NCBI RefSeq assembly: GCF_046035435.1
Contig: NZ_JBFNFH010000002.1
Length of the DNA stretch: 64,000 nt
Source of the DNA: Helcococcus bovis
GTDB lineage: Bacteria; Bacillota; Clostridia; Tissierellales; Peptoniphilaceae
Direction: 5' to 3' (one strand)
In this document: positions 17,717-27,609 of the stretch, piece after piece
Layout: every line of letters starts with the position of its first letter
Numbering within the stretch: position 1 is the stretch's first letter
Position numbers and translations under genes: made by a program
Notes under the pieces: generated by a model
The model's input: only the letters and a program-made list of their open reading frames with translations
What the model was told of the DNA's origin: nothing
The model's database searches: none

Positions 17717-20700
17717 TTAACCCCTTGTAAAATATTTAACCCCATTAGAAAATATATCTTGTCTTTCCTTTATAGTGTTAGTTTTGTATAAATTTTCTCC
17801 TGATCTTTCACTATGCCCCATTTTTCCTAAAATTAAGCCATTTTCACTAATCATTCCTTCTATAGCATAAAGTGATCCATTAACATTATATTTACCATTT
17901 AATGTAGCATCTCCATATTCATCAACATATTGAAATGCAGCTAAATGCTTAAATTTATCAATTAATTCTCCTGTTAATCTACCTTCTCCATGACTAAACA
18001 CTAATTCATGTTTTTGTCCAATTTCAAAGTCTTGAGTCCATGGTGATTTTGTGTTTGCAACTCTAGTAATTGCAGTATCAGAAATATGTCTTAGTCCCTC
18101 ATTTCTAAACAATGTTAAATCATTAGTATCTAAATCTTTTATTTCTCCATATGGCAATAATCCTGATTTTATCAATGCTTGGAATCCATTACATATTCCT
18201 AAAATTAATTTTTCATCTTCTAAATGTTTATGAATTGCATTTTTAACTTTTTCATTTTTCAAAATATTTACAATAAATTTTGCACTACCATCTGGCTCAT
18301 CGCCTGCAGAAAAACCTCCAGGAAATGCTATAATTTCCGATTTTTCAATCATTCTTACAAATTCATCAATAGAATTTTGAATATCATCTTCTTTTGTATT
18401 TCTAATTACAACCTGAGTAACTTCAGCCCCAGCTTCTTCAAATGCTTTTTGAGTGTCATATTCTGAATTTGTCCCTGGAAATACCGGAATCACAACTCTG
18501 ACATTATCTAATTTTTCCTTATAATATTTCTTAGTTTCACAAGCATTAGAAATATTTTCCACTTTATCTTTATCCAAATTATAATAAGTTGGGTAAATTT
18601 CTTCTAAAGTATTCATATATGATTGATATATCTCTTCTTTACTTATTTCCACACCATTTATTGAAATATTTTCTGTAACTTCTCCTATTAATTCAAAATC
18701 AAGTTTTTCAGTAGTTTCTACAACAATGGATGCAGGATTAAAATTAAATACTTTTTCACTATTTACTGTAAATCCTAGATTATTACCTATTGCCATCTTT
18801 GATAATGATGATGCCATTGAACCATATTCTTGAACATACGCTGAAACAACTTTTCCATCTTTAATGTATCGATTCAATTTTTCAAATAATTCAACTGCTT
18901 TTTTAATATTTGGATATCCCTTAGGATTCTTTTCAATATCTATTAAATAAAGTTTATTTCCTACTTTTTTCAATTCAGGTGTTATTACATCATTTATTTT
19001 TAAAGGTGCACATGCAAATGATATTAAAGTTTCAACTATATTTATATCATTAAATGTACCTGACATTGAGTCTTTACCACCGATTGAAGGTCTTCCAATT
19101 TCCCTTTGTGCAACGATACTTCCTAAAAGTGACTGTGTAACTTTACCCCATTTTGTAGGATTATCTAGCAATTTTTCAAAATATTCTTGGAATGAAAAAT
19201 ATAAGTTTTCTTTAGTTCCACCAATTGCATAAACTTTTGCAAGTGATTCCAATACAGCGTAAATACTTGATAAAAATGGTGAATATTTTGAAATTTTAGG
19301 AATAAATCCATAAGTTAATACAGTTGCTGTATCTGGAGTGCTATATAAAGTAGGAATGGCAGCAACACTTGCTTGTACAGGTGTCAATCTTGTTTTCCCT
19401 GCAAATGGCATCATTACAGTCATAGCTCCAACAGTTGAGTCAAACATAGAAACCATACCCTTTTGATTTGTTACATTTAAATCTGATAACTCTTTTAAGA
19501 ATGCAGCTTTTGTAAATTCTCTTTTTTCAAATGGATTTTCAGCATAATTGTCTATTAATTCAGCCTTTGAATGTTTTCTCACACCCGCAGTTTCTAAAAA
19601 TTCAGCCTTAAAGTCTACAATTAATTCATCATTGTAATACATTTCAAGTCTATTTCTGTCTGTTATATTTGCAACGTGAACATATTCAAGATTTTCTTTT
19701 TCACATTCTTCTACAAATTTTTCATAATCATCTTTAGAAATTCCAACTGCCATTCTTTCTTGAGATTCACTAATTGCAATCTCTGTAGGATTTAATCCCT
19801 TGTATTTTGTAAGAACTCTATCTAAGAAAATTTCAATTCCTTCAGACAATTCTCCAATTGCAACTGATACTCCACCAGCCCCAAAATCATTACATTTTTT
19901 TATTAATTTTATCACTTCAGGCTTTCTAAATAATCTTTGAATTTTCCTTTCTTCAACTGGATTTCCCTTTTGAACTTGACTTGATGCAGTTACTAGTGAT
20001 TCATCATTGTGTTCTATCGATGATCCTGAAGCTCCTTGAATACCATCACGACCAGTTCTTCCACCAATCATAACAACTATATCCCCTGAAACTAAGCTTT
20101 CTCTCTTATATTCATCAGCCTTAACTGCTCCAACTACTGCTCCAACTTCCATAGTCTTTGCAACATATGAATCATCATAAATTTCCTTTACAAATGTTGT
20201 TGCTAATCCTATTTGATTTCCATAAGCACTATTTCCTTGTGCAGTACCTTTTGAAATATCAACTTGAGGTAATTTATTTTTTAATGTATCTTCCCTATTT
20301 TGTAAAATATTACCTGAACCAGACACTCTCATTGCTTGATAAACATAACTTCTTCCTGACAATGGATCTCTAATTGCTCCACCTATACATGTGGAAGCGC
20401 CACCAAATGGCTCAATTTCTGAAGGGTGATTGTGAGTTTCATTCTTAAATTGAATTAACCATTTTTCCTTATGTCCTTTATTTTCTATTTCAGTAAAGAA
20501 TGAACAAGCATTTATTTCTTCACTAATTTCTATGTTTTTATCACCTAATATCTTTGTATGATATTTTCCAATAATGGATGCCATATCCATAAGTCTTATT
20601 GGTTTTGTAATACCTAATTCTTCCCTTATTTTTATGTAATAATTAAACGCTTCTTGCATTTCTTCTTGGAATAATTTTGAATTAATTGATATTTCATCTA

Positions 20701-21382
20701 TACTTGTTTCAAAAGTAGTGTGTCTACAGTGATCTGACCAAAATACGTCAAGAACGTACAATTCTGTTTCTGTAGGATCTCTATCTTCTTTCACAAAATA
20801 TTTTTGAATAAAATTTAGGTCTTCTAGATCAAGAGCTAAAGATAATTTTTTCTTGATTTCTTCTAATTTTTGATTATTAAATGTTCTAAATCCTGTTAAA
20901 TCTAACATTTTTTTAGATTCTTGATTGATAATAAATTCTAATTTATTTAGATTTTTTTCTTGAGATTCAATTGGATTGATTAAAAAGTTTTTAATTTTTT
21001 GTAATTGTATTTCACTCAATTCCTTGTCAAATACAATTAATGTACCCGTCCTTACAACAGATTTATTTTTATTATCTATTAATTTCAAACATTGCATAGC
21101 ACTATCAGAACTCTGATCATACTGTGCTGGCAGAGTTTCGTAAGCAATATATTTATTTTTTTCTAAGCTAATATTATCATAGACTTCGTCTATCATTACT
21201 TCGGAAAATACAAGATTTTTTGATTTATTAAAAATATCCTCTTCAATGTCGAAAATATCATAAATTACGTATTTTTCTAATTTTGATATTGATATTCCAA
21301 ACTCTAAATTTAATAAGTTCATTAAATTTTTTGATTCTACATCATATTTATTTTTTTTCTTTACAAAAATTCTTTTATCCAA
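17717..21382 (-). CDS. purL: Phosphoribosylformylglycinamidine synthase, single-chain (PurL with fused glutaminase)
   Basis: FGAM synthase of about 1221 residues, the long form in which the synthetase (PurL) and glutaminase (PurQ) domains are fused. The synthetase part has 'DVFWSDHCRHTTFET', 'FKNETHNHPSEIEPFGGA' and 'GGRTGRDGIQGASGSS'. The C-terminal glutaminase (from about residue 970) has 'FPGTNSEYDTQ', the nucleophile in 'GICNGFQAL' and the His-Glu pair in 'GHSERSG'. The glutamine site is complete, in contrast to purF. The start is placed at TTG 21382, preceded by GGAGGATA, because family members begin with the equivalent of 'DKRIFVKKK'; an ATG at 21409 is in frame but lies inside purK. 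Overlaps purK by eight bases. Confidence 0.95.
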   Translation of the reverse strand: MDKRIFVKKKNKYDVESKNLMNLLNLEFGISISKLEKYVIYDIFDIEEDIFNKSKNLVFSEVMIDEVYDNISLEKNKYIAYETLPAQYDQSSDSAMQCLKLIDNKNKSVVRTGTLIVFDKELSEIQLQKIKNFLINPIESQEKNLNKLEFIINQESKKMLDLTGFRTFNNQKLEEIKKKLSLALDLEDLNFIQKYFVKEDRDPTETELYVLDVFWSDHCRHTTFETSIDEISINSKLFQEEMQEAFNYYIKIREELGITKPIRLMDMASIIGKYHTKILGDKNIEISEEINACSFFTEIENKGHKEKWLIQFKNETHNHPSEIEPFGGASTCIGGAIRDPLSGRSYVYQAMRVSGSGNILQNREDTLKNKLPQVDISKGTAQGNSAYGNQIGLATTFVKEIYDDSYVAKTMEVGAVVGAVKADEYKRESLVSGDIVVMIGGRTGRDGIQGASGSSIEHNDESLVTASSQVQKGNPVEERKIQRLFRKPEVIKLIKKCNDFGAGGVSVAIGELSEGIEIFLDRVLTKYKGLNPTEIAISESQERMAVGISKDDYEKFVEECEKENLEYVHVANITDRNRLEMYYNDELIVDFKAEFLETAGVRKHSKAELIDNYAENPFEKREFTKAAFLKELSDLNVTNQKGMVSMFDSTVGAMTVMMPFAGKTRLTPVQASVAAIPTLYSTPDTATVLTYGFIPKISKYSPFLSSIYAVLESLAKVYAIGGTKENLYFSFQEYFEKLLDNPTKWGKVTQSLLGSIVAQREIGRPSIGGKDSMSGTFNDINIVETLISFACAPLKINDVITPELKKVGNKLYLIDIEKNPKGYPNIKKAVELFEKLNRYIKDGKVVSAYVQEYGSMASSLSKMAIGNNLGFTVNSEKVFNFNPASIVVETTEKLDFELIGEVTENISINGVEISKEEIYQSYMNTLEEIYPTYYNLDKDKVENISNACETKKYYKEKLDNVRVVIPVFPGTNSEYDTQKAFEEAGAEVTQVVIRNTKEDDIQNSIDEFVRMIEKSEIIAFPGGFSAGDEPDGSAKFIVNILKNEKVKNAIHKHLEDEKLILGICNGFQALIKSGLLPYGEIKDLDTNDLTLFRNEGLRHISDTAITRVANTKSPWTQDFEIGQKHELVFSHGEGRLTGELIDKFKHLAAFQYVDEYGDATLNGKYNVNGSLYAIEGMISENGLILGKMGHSERSGENLYKTNTIKERQDIFSNGVKYFTRG

Positions 21383-22415
21383 AACTATCCTCCAAAACAA
21401 CATTTCCATCGAAATTAATATGTCCTATTTTTCTATTGTGACGGGCTTCCTTTTCGTACAAATGCAAATAACATTGTTTATTTTTAACTAAATTTATAAA
21501 ATATTTTTCGTTCTGACCTAAAATATTGTATAAAGTCGTTTCTTTATTTGTTATCTTCCCTACTGCCAACCCACAAATTGCTTCTATATGAGCTCTAAAT
21601 TGTGATTTATTTGCGGATTGCATTGTTATATGTCCTGAATTATGAACTCTTGGAGCAATTTCATTAAAAATTACTTTTCCTTCGCTGATAAAAAATTCAA
21701 CAGTTAAAACACCGTAATATTCTATGTCTGACAAAATCCTATTTGTATATTCCACAGCTGTTTCATACTGTTCTTTACTTATATTAGCAGGAATTTTAGA
21801 TCTATATAAAATATTATTTCTATGTTCATTTTCTACTACTGCTACGATATTTACACCTTGAATATCCTTGCAAGCAACTACAGAAATTTCTTTTTCTAAT
21901 GAAATAAATTTTTCTAAAATAGTATTTTTTTGTAATTCAGATATTGAGGTTATCATTGATTGACCCTTGCCATCATATCCAAATCTCAATGTTTTCATGA
22001 TATATTTTCCATTAATTTCAATATTTTTATCATCCGAGCTAAAATATTTAACCGTAGGAATATTTAATTTTTTTGCATATTCTTTTTCTTTAAGTCTATG
22101 CTGTGATATTTCTAAAATTTTTGACGATTGAACAATATTGTATTTTTTCTCAATTTGCCTGTATACATCCAAATCAATATTTTCAAATTCAAATGTGATT
22201 ACATCACTTAACTCGCATAGCTTTTCTATGCCTTTAAAATCACTAAAAGCACTATGTATAAAAAAATCTGCAAATTTTCTTGCACAGGCGTCTTCACTTG
22301 GATCCAGTATAGCTATTTTATATCCCATCTCTTTTGCAGACATAGCTAACATTCTTCCTAGTTGACCACCACCGATTATTCCAATAGTGCTTTTAGGTAA
22401 TATAGTACTCATCAT
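21375..22415 (-). CDS. purK: N5-carboxyaminoimidazole ribonucleotide synthase
   Basis: ATP-grasp enzyme that carboxylates AIR with bicarbonate, feeding PurE. 346 residues. N-terminal 'IGIIGGGQLGRMLAMSAKEMGY', central 'KTLRFGYDGKGQ' and C-terminal 'FNEIAPRVHNSGHITMQS' are typical. Overlaps purE as ATGA and its own end overlaps the purL start. Two Met codons head the frame; either may be used. Confidence 0.96.
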   Translation of the reverse strand: MMSTILPKSTIGIIGGGQLGRMLAMSAKEMGYKIAILDPSEDACARKFADFFIHSAFSDFKGIEKLCELSDVITFEFENIDLDVYRQIEKKYNIVQSSKILEISQHRLKEKEYAKKLNIPTVKYFSSDDKNIEINGKYIMKTLRFGYDGKGQSMITSISELQKNTILEKFISLEKEISVVACKDIQGVNIVAVVENEHRNNILYRSKIPANISKEQYETAVEYTNRILSDIEYYGVLTVEFFISEGKVIFNEIAPRVHNSGHITMQSANKSQFRAHIEAICGLAVGKITNKETTLYNILGQNEKYFINLVKNKQCYLHLYEKEARHNRKIGHINFDGNVVLEDSFG

Positions 22416-22888
22416 ATCTTCATATCCTTTACTATATTTTCTAATTCAGTTTTAAATTTTTCATATTTTTGAGCGTACTCATCATTTTCAATTGCAAGAA
22501 TTGATAATGCACTTATAGCTGCATTTTTAGCTCCAGCTACACCTATAGCCATAGTATGTACAGGAACCCCATAAGGCATCTGAACAATTGATAAAAGTGA
22601 GTCAACACCATTTAATGTACTAGACTTTATAGGTACACCTATAACAGGTAAAATTGTCATAGATGCAATCATGCCCGGTAAATGTGCAGCTCCACCTGCA
22701 GCAGCAACAATTACACTAAACCCGTTATTTTTTGCGTTTTTTGCAAAATCAACTAACAAATCTGGCGTTCTATGTGCGCTAATAACTTTTTTATCGTACT
22801 CTATACCAAAGTATTCTAATAATTGACAAGTTTCCTTCATTGTCTCAAAATCAGAAGATGATCCCATAACAACAGCGACTTTAGGCAT
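22412..22888 (-). CDS. purE: N5-carboxyaminoimidazole ribonucleotide mutase
   Basis: Moves the carboxyl group of N5-CAIR to C4, forming CAIR. 158 residues. 'VVMGSSSDFETM' and 'VISAHRTPD' contain the substrate Ser/Asp and the catalytic His; 'AAAGGAAHLPGMIA' follows. This is the class I (PurK-dependent) type, consistent with the neighbouring purK. First gene of the nine-gene minus-strand purine operon, with AAGGAG 7 bases before the start. Confidence 0.96.
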   Translation of the reverse strand: MPKVAVVMGSSSDFETMKETCQLLEYFGIEYDKKVISAHRTPDLLVDFAKNAKNNGFSVIVAAAGGAAHLPGMIASMTILPVIGVPIKSSTLNGVDSLLSIVQMPYGVPVHTMAIGVAGAKNAAISALSILAIENDEYAQKYEKFKTELENIVKDMKI

Positions 22889-22929
22889 TGTATGCTCCTT
22901 ATTTTTTAATTTTTTACAATTACAAGATT

Positions 22930-22957
22930 AGTATATCAAATATTTTTTTATTTGCAA
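22930..22957 (-). promoter_or_regulatory. Promoter of the purE operon
   Basis: On the minus strand: TTGCAA (22952-22957), 16-base spacer, TATACT (22930-22935), about 40 bases before purE. The leader is too short for a purine riboswitch, and I see no PurBox-like pair. Confidence 0.6.
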
Positions 22958-22992
22958 TTATTTTTTAACAAAAAAATTTTTTTAAATTTTAG

Positions 22993-23021
22993 TTGAAATT
23001 TAAATAAATTTAATGTAGTAT
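22993..23021 (+). promoter_or_regulatory. Promoter of purC
   Basis: TTGAAA (22993-22998), 17-base spacer, TAGTAT (23016-23021), 35 bases before purC. Divergent from the purE promoter, so one 168-bp region controls both halves of the pathway. Confidence 0.6.
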
Positions 23022-23056
23022 TCTCTTGTAAAAGTTTTGTCAAAAAGGAGAAAATT

Positions 23057-23740
23057 ATGAAATTAATTTATCAAGGTAAGACTAAGACACTCTTTGAACT
23101 AGAGAATGGGAACATTCTATTAAAGTTTAAGGATGATGTAACAGGTAAAGATGGCGTATTCGATCCAGGTGAAAACCAAGTTGGACTTTCGATCGAAGGG
23201 TCAGGAAAAGCAGGACTGGAACTAACAAAATTTTTCTTTGAAAAATTAAAAGAAAAAGGAATTGTAACTCATTATGTAGATTCAAACATTGAAGAAAATA
23301 CTATGGAAGTTAGAAAAGCTAATGTATTTAGACATGGTTTAGAATTTATATGTAGATACAAAGCAGTTGGATCATTCTTCAAAAGATATGGAAAATACGT
23401 TGAAGAAGCTCAAGATTTAGGCGGACTTGTTGAAATTACAATAAAAGACGATAAAGCTCAAGATCCAATTATTACAAAAGAAACTCTAAATTTATTAAAT
23501 ATTATAACTTTTGAACAATATGATGTAATCGTAGAACAAACTAAATTAGTTTCCGATGAAATATTTGAAATTCTAAAAGAAAAAGGTTTAGACTTATATG
23601 ACATTAAATTAGAATTTGGTGTTGATGAAAATCAAAACATTATTCTTATAGACGAAATTTCCGGTGGAAATATGAGAGTTTACAAAAATGGTGAATATAT
23701 CTTGCCATTAGAATTACACAAATTAGTATTAAACAAATAA
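23057..23740 (+). CDS. purC: SAICAR synthetase
   Basis: Joins aspartate to CAIR with ATP. 227 residues. 'YQGKTKTLFEL' is the ATP-binding N-terminus, 'VRKANVFRHGLEFICRYKAVGSF' covers the substrate region, and 'LIDEISGGNMRVY' ends the active site. Ribosome site AAGGAG at 23045-23050. Transcribed away from the other purine genes and followed nine bases later by the CofE-like gene. Confidence 0.96.
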   Translation: MKLIYQGKTKTLFELENGNILLKFKDDVTGKDGVFDPGENQVGLSIEGSGKAGLELTKFFFEKLKEKGIVTHYVDSNIEENTMEVRKANVFRHGLEFICRYKAVGSFFKRYGKYVEEAQDLGGLVEITIKDDKAQDPIITKETLNLLNIITFEQYDVIVEQTKLVSDEIFEILKEKGLDLYDIKLEFGVDENQNIILIDEISGGNMRVYKNGEYILPLELHKLVLNK

Positions 23741-23749
23741 GGAGCATAA

Positions 23750-24937
23750 ATGAGTAGATTAATAGGTACAAGTTCATTAGGAATAAGGTTACCAATTGTA
23801 AAACAAGGAGATGATTTAGTAAAAATTGTGAGTGATTGTTTTACAGAAGTTATCGAACAGCAAAAAATCGAAGTTTCAAATACTGACATCATTGGTATTA
23901 CTGAATCTTTATTGGCAAGAACACAAGGAAACTATGTAAAATTATCTGATATAACTGAAGACTTGAATAACAAGTACGAAGATGAAATAAGCTTAGTGCA
24001 CCCAATTTTAAGTAGAAACAGATTTTTAAACATTCTAAAAGCTATCGCAAATACAAATAAAAAAGTTAAAATTTATCTTTCATATCCAAGTGATGAAGTA
24101 GGAAATCTACTTATGGACAAATATGAAATAATGAAAAAAAATGTAAATATCTACAAAGATACTCTAACTGAAGAGGACTATCTAAATATCTTAGGTAAAA
24201 AATACCTTCACCCATTCACAGGACTTGACTATGTTGAAATATATAAATCAGTATTTCAAAAAGGTCAAGTAGAAATCTTATACTCAAATAATCTAGAAGA
24301 CATTGCAAAAAACTCAAAATCAATACTTGTAGCAAATATCCATGATAGAGCATACATGAAAGAATATTTCAAAGAACATGGTATTAACTCTGTATATACA
24401 CTTGCTGATATTATGTCAAGCCCAATTAACAATTCTGGATATAACGAACACTATGGACTATATGGTTCAAACGCAGCTAGTGATGATTCGTTAAAGTTAT
24501 TCCCTAGAGATGCAAAAAAATTCGTTGACGATGTACAAGCAGAAATTATGAGAAGAACTGATAGAAAAATTGAAGTTTTAGTATATGGTGATGGTGCATT
24601 TAAAGATCCTATTGGTGGAATATGGGAATTAGCTGATCCTATTGTTTCCCCTGGATTTACAGATGGTTTAATCGGTAGACCAAATGAAGTTAAAATCAAA
24701 TATCTTGCAGATAATGATTTAGCGGATTTATCCGGTGAAGAAGCAATTAAAGCTATGAAAGAAAAAATCAAAACAAAAGATGGTGACGATGTTACACAAA
24801 ATGCAAAATTAGGTACAACACCTCGTCAACTTACAGACCTTGTTGGCTCATTATGTGACCTAATGTCAGGTTCTGGAGATAAAGGTACTCCTGTAATTTA
24901 CATTAAAGGTTACTTTGATAATTACTCAGTTGAATAA
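23750..24937 (+). CDS. CofE-like protein (F420-glutamate ligase fold), function unknown here
   Basis: 395 residues. The first ~60 resemble coenzyme F420-0:glutamate ligase (CofE, F420_ligase family): 'GIRLPIVKQGDDLVKIV' and 'NTDIIGITESLLARTQGNYV', the equivalent of the G-x-P-x3-x-GDDL and D-x-x-x-x-T-x-K-x-x-S-x-x-E-G region. Later, 'VYGDGAFKDPIGGIWELADP' and 'GSGDKGTPV' are conserved-looking Gly/Asp-rich motifs. It is longer than true CofE (~250). No other F420 gene is in the window, and most Firmicutes lack F420. AGGAG follows the purC stop directly, so the two are an operon. Possibly a gamma-glutamyl or other amide ligase acting on a nucleotide or folate compound; this is speculation. Confidence 0.75.
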   Translation: MSRLIGTSSLGIRLPIVKQGDDLVKIVSDCFTEVIEQQKIEVSNTDIIGITESLLARTQGNYVKLSDITEDLNNKYEDEISLVHPILSRNRFLNILKAIANTNKKVKIYLSYPSDEVGNLLMDKYEIMKKNVNIYKDTLTEEDYLNILGKKYLHPFTGLDYVEIYKSVFQKGQVEILYSNNLEDIAKNSKSILVANIHDRAYMKEYFKEHGINSVYTLADIMSSPINNSGYNEHYGLYGSNAASDDSLKLFPRDAKKFVDDVQAEIMRRTDRKIEVLVYGDGAFKDPIGGIWELADPIVSPGFTDGLIGRPNEVKIKYLADNDLADLSGEEAIKAMKEKIKTKDGDDVTQNAKLGTTPRQLTDLVGSLCDLMSGSGDKGTPVIYIKGYFDNYSVE

Positions 24938-24955
24938 AATTAAATAAAAAAATAA

Positions 24956-25000
24956 AAAATAGTCATGTTCTCAAAATTTGAATTAGAACATGACTATTTT
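24956..25000. terminator. Bidirectional terminator between the CofE-like gene and the carboxypeptidase
   Basis: Perfect 16-bp stem AAAATAGTCATGTTCT (24956-24971) / AGAACATGACTATTTT (24985-25000), with A and T runs on both flanks. It serves both convergent transcripts and includes the first bases of the carboxypeptidase stop codon. Confidence 0.85.
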
Positions 25001-25904
25001 ATTTTTCAATAATTCTTTTTATAATTTCATTTGCATCTTCATATCTTTGTTCATCAGTTTTTGAGCCTAATACATGAATAATATATTCTGTGTTTCCTTT
25101 GTAATACAATAAAATCAAATTATTTATACCATCTAAGGAACCTGTCTTAATTCCTTTAACATTTTCATTAAAATGCTTAAAATTAGGGTCTAAAAACTTA
25201 TTCGTATTTATCCAAATATGCTTTGTATTATCAGGTAAAACAGATTGATATTCATAAGTAGATATCACATCTCTTATAAATTTATATTGAATAATATTTT
25301 TTACAACTTTATTTAGATCTTCAGATGTGGTATATGATTCATAATCAAATCCAGATGGATTATATATTTTAGTATTTTTATATCCCCTATTCCTCAAAAA
25401 TATATTGAATTTTTCTTGAAATAAGTCTAATCTAGTTTTTATATCTATTAAACTTTTATCTAAATTTTTTCCACAAAAATCAGCCAAAACATACGCAGCA
25501 TCATTTCCTGATGGAACTAATAACCCTGCAACTAAATTTCTTAATGTATATTCTTTATATTCAATATTAGCTAAAGATGAATTTTTAGGTACGTATTCTA
25601 GTATGCCATCCGAAGGATAAATTATAGTATCTAAATTATAATTTTCTATGACATAATCTATCAAAAATAATTTTGACAGACTTGCTGGAGATATTTTTTT
25701 GTTTTTATTTTTTTCAAATATAACATTATTGTTTGTTTTATCAAAAACGTAAATAATTTCTGATTTCATTTTTGATTTAAAAATATAATTTTTTGCTATT
25801 AATAATATAAAAATTATAAATAAAATGTATAAAATATTTTTAACAATTTTATTTTTGTTTAATCTACTTTTTTTTACTAAAATTTTACGACTATTAAAAT
25901 CCAT
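24999..25904 (-). CDS. D-alanyl-D-alanine carboxypeptidase (low-molecular-weight PBP), membrane-anchored
   Basis: Serine peptidase that trims the terminal D-Ala of peptidoglycan stems. 301 residues. One N-terminal hydrophobic segment (about residues 24-42) after a very basic start suggests a signal anchor. All three penicillin-binding motifs are present in order: 'SLSK' (Ser-x-x-Lys), 'SGN' and 'KTG'. It is shorter than DacA-type enzymes, lacking the C-terminal beta domain and amphipathic anchor helix, so the N-terminal segment is the only tether. Single gene. Confidence 0.88.
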   Translation of the reverse strand: MDFNSRKILVKKSRLNKNKIVKNILYILFIIFILLIAKNYIFKSKMKSEIIYVFDKTNNNVIFEKNKNKKISPASLSKLFLIDYVIENYNLDTIIYPSDGILEYVPKNSSLANIEYKEYTLRNLVAGLLVPSGNDAAYVLADFCGKNLDKSLIDIKTRLDLFQEKFNIFLRNRGYKNTKIYNPSGFDYESYTTSEDLNKVVKNIIQYKFIRDVISTYEYQSVLPDNTKHIWINTNKFLDPNFKHFNENVKGIKTGSLDGINNLILLYYKGNTEYIIHVLGSKTDEQRYEDANEIIKRIIEK

Positions 25905-26083
25905 ATCTCCTCCTCAAAATAAATATAACTGTTAATGTAAAGGATTACAATTTTTTAACTAAAAAGTTATTAATTAAATTGTATCCCTTTGACTTTACTA
26001 AACATAAATGGTAAAATTAATCACAAATTTAGATATTTTAAATTTTAATTTTGAAAATATTTAGTAATAAGAAAGGATATTTT

Positions 26084-27589
26084 ATGGCATTTTATTTTAG
26101 CGAACCATCAAGAACATTTAGTGAATACTTATTGGTACCTGGTTATTCATCAAAACAACATATGGTATCAAATGTAAGTTTAAAAACACCTATTACAAAA
26201 TTTAAAAAGGGTGAAACACCCAAGATTAGTGCGAATATTCCACTTGTATCAGCAATAATGCAAGCAGTTTCAGATGACAAAATGGCTGTTAGCTTAGCTA
26301 GAGAAGGTGGAATTTCTTTTATTTTCGGATCACAATCCATTGAATCTCAAGCAAATATGGTTAGAAAAGTTAAATCATATAAATCAGGATTTGTAATAAG
26401 TGATAGCAATTTATCTCCAGATGCAACTTTGGCAGATGTACTTGCATTGAAAGAAAGAAATGGTCATTCAACAATAGCAATAACTGAAGACGGTACAAGT
26501 AAAGGTAAACTTTTAGGACTTGTAACAAGTAGAGATTATAGAATTTCAAGAATGACTACTGATATTAAAGTTAAAGAATTTATGACTAAATTTGAAAATC
26601 TAATCTATGCTAATGTTGGTTTAACACTAAGTCAAGCTAATGATATACTTTGGGAACATAAATTAAACGTTTTACCAATAGTTGATGATAATCAAAATCT
26701 ACAATTCTTTGTATTTAGAAAAGATTATGATATGCACAAATCAAATCCTAATGAACTTCTAGATGATAATAAAAGCTTCGTAGTAGGAGCAGGTATCAAT
26801 ACTAGAGATTATAAGGAAAGGGTACCTGCCCTAGTTGAAGCTGGATGTGATGTTTTATGCATCGATTCATCTGAAGGATTTAGCGAGTGGCAAAAAGACA
26901 CTATTGAATGGATTAGACAAAATTATGGAGATAATGTTAAAGTTGGTGCTGGTAATGTTGTTGATAAAGAAGGTTTTGATTTCCTTGCAGATGCAGGTGC
27001 TGATTTTATCAAAATTGGTATCGGTGGTGGATCAATTTGTATTACAAGAGAACAAAAAGGTATCGGACGTGGTCAAGCTTCTGCAGTAATTGAAGTTGCT
27101 AAAGCTAGAGATGAATATTTTGAAAAAACTGGTGTTTATGTTCCTGTTTGTTCAGATGGTGGAATTGTACACGACTATCATATGACTCTTGCTCTTGCAA
27201 TGGGTGCTGATTTTATAATGTTAGGTAGATATTTTGCAAGATTTGATGAATCTCCTACAAATAAAGTAAATATAAATGGTAATTTTGTTAAAGAATATTG
27301 GGGTGAAGGTTCAAATAGAGCTAGAAACTGGCAAAGATATGATCTAGGTGGAGCTTCAAATCTAAAATTTGAAGAAGGTGTTGATTCATATGTTCCTTAT
27401 GCAGGGTCTTTACATGATAATGTAAATTTAACAATTAATAAAATTAAAGCAACTATGTGTAATTGTGGTGCTTTGAGTATTAAAGAATTACAAGAAAACG
27501 CAAAGATTACTCTTGTTTCCTCTACTTCTATAGTTGAAGGTGGAGCTCACGATGTTATCGTAAAAGATAATTTTCAAAATAAAATTTAG
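26084..27589 (+). CDS. guaB: IMP dehydrogenase
   Basis: Oxidises IMP to XMP with NAD+, the committed step to GMP. About 501 residues. Two CBS domains sit at roughly residues 95-215, inserted in the TIM barrel. The catalytic loop 'GGGSICITREQ' carries the Cys near 318, and 'VCSDGGIVHDYHM' and 'DFIMLGRYFARFDE' bind the phosphate. The start at 26084 is chosen because GAAAGGATA precedes it and the family begins there; an ATG at 26051 is also in frame. Single transcription unit, though it shares purine function with genes nearby. Confidence 0.94.
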   Translation: MAFYFSEPSRTFSEYLLVPGYSSKQHMVSNVSLKTPITKFKKGETPKISANIPLVSAIMQAVSDDKMAVSLAREGGISFIFGSQSIESQANMVRKVKSYKSGFVISDSNLSPDATLADVLALKERNGHSTIAITEDGTSKGKLLGLVTSRDYRISRMTTDIKVKEFMTKFENLIYANVGLTLSQANDILWEHKLNVLPIVDDNQNLQFFVFRKDYDMHKSNPNELLDDNKSFVVGAGINTRDYKERVPALVEAGCDVLCIDSSEGFSEWQKDTIEWIRQNYGDNVKVGAGNVVDKEGFDFLADAGADFIKIGIGGGSICITREQKGIGRGQASAVIEVAKARDEYFEKTGVYVPVCSDGGIVHDYHMTLALAMGADFIMLGRYFARFDESPTNKVNINGNFVKEYWGEGSNRARNWQRYDLGGASNLKFEEGVDSYVPYAGSLHDNVNLTINKIKATMCNCGALSIKELQENAKITLVSSTSIVEGGAHDVIVKDNFQNKI

Positions 27590-27609
27590 ATAATAAAATT
27601 AATTAGATT

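Noticed and set aside
15294..22415. Small overlaps between purine genes as possible frameshifts
   Set aside because: They are ATGA, TAATG or 8-base overlaps with good ribosome sites, typical of coupled translation.
24999..25904. Class A beta-lactamase reading of the carboxypeptidase
   Set aside because: The SLSK/SGN/KTG set with a signal anchor and no Glu-166-type omega loop fits a carboxypeptidase better.
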